64,000 nucleotides of DNA, taken from contig NC_092628.1 of the NCBI RefSeq assembly GCF_039555335.1, positions 73,348,713-73,412,712 on the forward strand. Reading direction: 5' to 3'. This document shows, in pieces, positions 62,349 to 64,000 of this stretch. The DNA comes from Amphiura filiformis. Its lineage: Eukaryota > Echinodermata > Ophiuroidea > Amphilepidida > Amphiuridae. The position numbers and the translations under genes are program-made. Below the pieces are notes generated by a model. It worked only from the letters and a program-made list of their open reading frames with translations, was not told where the DNA came from and made no database searches. The number at the start of each line of letters is the position of its first letter. The first letter of the stretch is position 1.

Positions 62349-63271
62349 GCGGCCGAGAGGGCGCGCTCCAGCGGGTACTGGTCACGGCACTGGGTCCAGG
62401 GCTAATAATCAATATAACAATAGCAATATAACAAAAATCACTTGCACTCGTAATATTTAAAAAGTAATCTGTATAATAATAGTTCAAAAGTATTATTGTG
62501 ATTAAGAATATGAATATTATTGTCTTGGGTAAAAGAACATTTAAATTGGCATAAAGTTTGAATTTCAATACAAAATCAGTTTTGTATTTGTGTATAAGTA
62601 TGGGGTGCAGACCAAATGGAAAGGACAGATTTGTACATTTGATCAACTTTATCAGACCTAAGAAAACCATCCACTTCTGTCCATATCTAAAGTGGACCAG
62701 GCTTTGTGATAAATGAAACTTGAGGGATCTCCATGTTTTGTTTCATATGAATGTGGAACCACCTAATTACTACATTGCCTGAGCATTCCCATTTCAACCC
62801 CACATCAACATCAAAGTGTGTGTGTGTGGCATGCATTTACAACGATACATTTCTCTCTACCTTGGGGCCCATTCAAGTTCTTGTTCTGAAAATAATTTTA
62901 CAAGAGCTAAATGAAGATCATGGATTATACTGTAGAAACCTATTGTCATGATTGTGGGCATTCCCAACATGGTCAGTTTTGACGATCAGTCATATACCCC
63001 AGGTAATGTGCTGGAGTAACAATTTTGTCACTAAAATGAGAACAATGGATGGATACACAATTAGTGGAAGTCATTTGGGCATAAACATGCAATTTTTTTT
63101 ATGTCAGATGAAAAACAACCAACCCCCTTCGTAGTACTAGGGTTAATTTCTTGATCATTCTATAAGTCTGGTATTGTACTGCAGCTAGCAAAATTCTCCA
63201 CATCTTCATATCACATTCAATCTATTTTAATTTTGTTAAAAACTGCTGAACACTCAAACAAGTGTGGACTT

Positions 63272-63407
63272 AAAGCTGAATTTATACTCCAATGTCTCCA
63301 TACTGAGTGATTGGTATTTGACCAATAAGGTAGCGTGCTGTTCCCAACGCAACAAAAAGCACTCTACCTCATTGGCTAAAAACCGCTATCGCTATAAATT
63401 CAGCTTT
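63272..63407. mobile_element. 136-bp MITE with AAAGCTGAATTTATA ends
   Basis: AAAGCTGAATTTATA and TATAAATTCAGCTTT are perfect terminal inverted repeats. Related single ends (AGCTGAATTTATACTC) occur near 43390 and, more worn, 43967. Non-coding. Confidence 0.75.
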
Positions 63408-64000
63408 ATTTTGCAGATTTACTTGATAAATACTAGAGCCACAAGAATAATACCTGCTGTTTGTTTGTGATACAGGTGCACATCATATCACATCAAAGGG
63501 CTGATTGCATATGGTAGCTATTATTACTTTTACTACAGGCTGTATCAAAAATGATGGGTACCCATTTGGATCCAGTGATTCGGAGCATCACTACCATACC
63601 AGTATGCAACATAAGATTAATATAGGTCATAAAACTATTATTATTCTTGTCATTTCAAAAGTAAGACAATCCAATGTTGCATTTGGAAGAAGCAGTTATT
63701 CGCTCAACATCAAAAGTGATGGTTACCAATCATTCTGATGCAGCCTATAAAGTTCTTTTATTATTATATCATAAATGTATCACCTTGAAAACCGAATAAG
63801 TGCTGAAATTGTGCATTTTTTATAAGTATTAAATTGGCAACTCAGCTATGGAACATAATTGTCTGGCAGTATTCATTGTGTGTGACCACGGACTAGGTTT
63901 GATCTGATTTGGCCATTTGACATCATTTTGGACTTGTCATCCAACCCAGGGTTCCACTATAAATTCTTAAACACTTGAGAATGTTCCTGCAATCTTATTG

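Overview
This window is animal nuclear DNA. It is AT-rich, all three genes are split by GT/AG introns with animal-style exon phases, and most of the rest is short non-autonomous transposons and minisatellites. A multi-SRCR receptor, repeated GTAGGCCTA-type words and dense foldback elements suggest an invertebrate deuterostome, probably echinoderm or hemichordate. That placement is an inference from style, not a match to a named genome. No bacterial gene, rRNA, CRISPR array or functional tRNA is visible.

Layout. 1-2177: no gene seen. 2178-20579 (+): an 11-exon gene for an 852-residue membrane receptor, with signal peptide, three SRCR domains, a discoidin (F5/8 type C) domain, an EGF domain, one transmembrane helix and a 254-residue tail rich in tyrosines. 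Its 7.4-kb fifth intron and 3-kb seventh intron are filled with Helitron-like elements holding 102-bp and 88-bp minisatellites. 20.6-24.4 kb: 3' region and a hAT-like element. 35066-24460 (-): a 9-exon gene for a 502-residue charged, probably nuclear, protein that I cannot name; its introns hold a mariner deletion derivative, several foldback MITEs and a nearly perfect 150-bp palindrome. 35.1-47 kb: gene-free as far as I can see, made of nested DNA transposon remnants and tRNA-like repeats. 47078-59382 (+): a 13-exon orthologue of EFCAB7 (598 residues, three EF-hand loops), the ciliary Hedgehog-pathway scaffold. 59.4-64 kb: its 3' end, then MITEs and a decayed retroelement-type reading frame.

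All three gene models close: exon phases match at every junction and total CDS lengths (2559, 1509 and 1797 nt) are multiples of three ending in a stop. The genes do not look functionally linked; they are neighbours in a repeat-rich region.

The most unusual structure is at EFCAB7 exon 3. The last 57 coding bases (the whole first calcium-binding loop) plus the first 14 intron bases, including the splice donor, have been amplified into an array of about 18 units of 71 bp, giving a row of ready-made duplicate donors inside intron 3. Second is an intronic Helitron-like array with roughly two dozen copies of a unit carrying nuclear-receptor half-sites in DR4 plus DR1 spacing.
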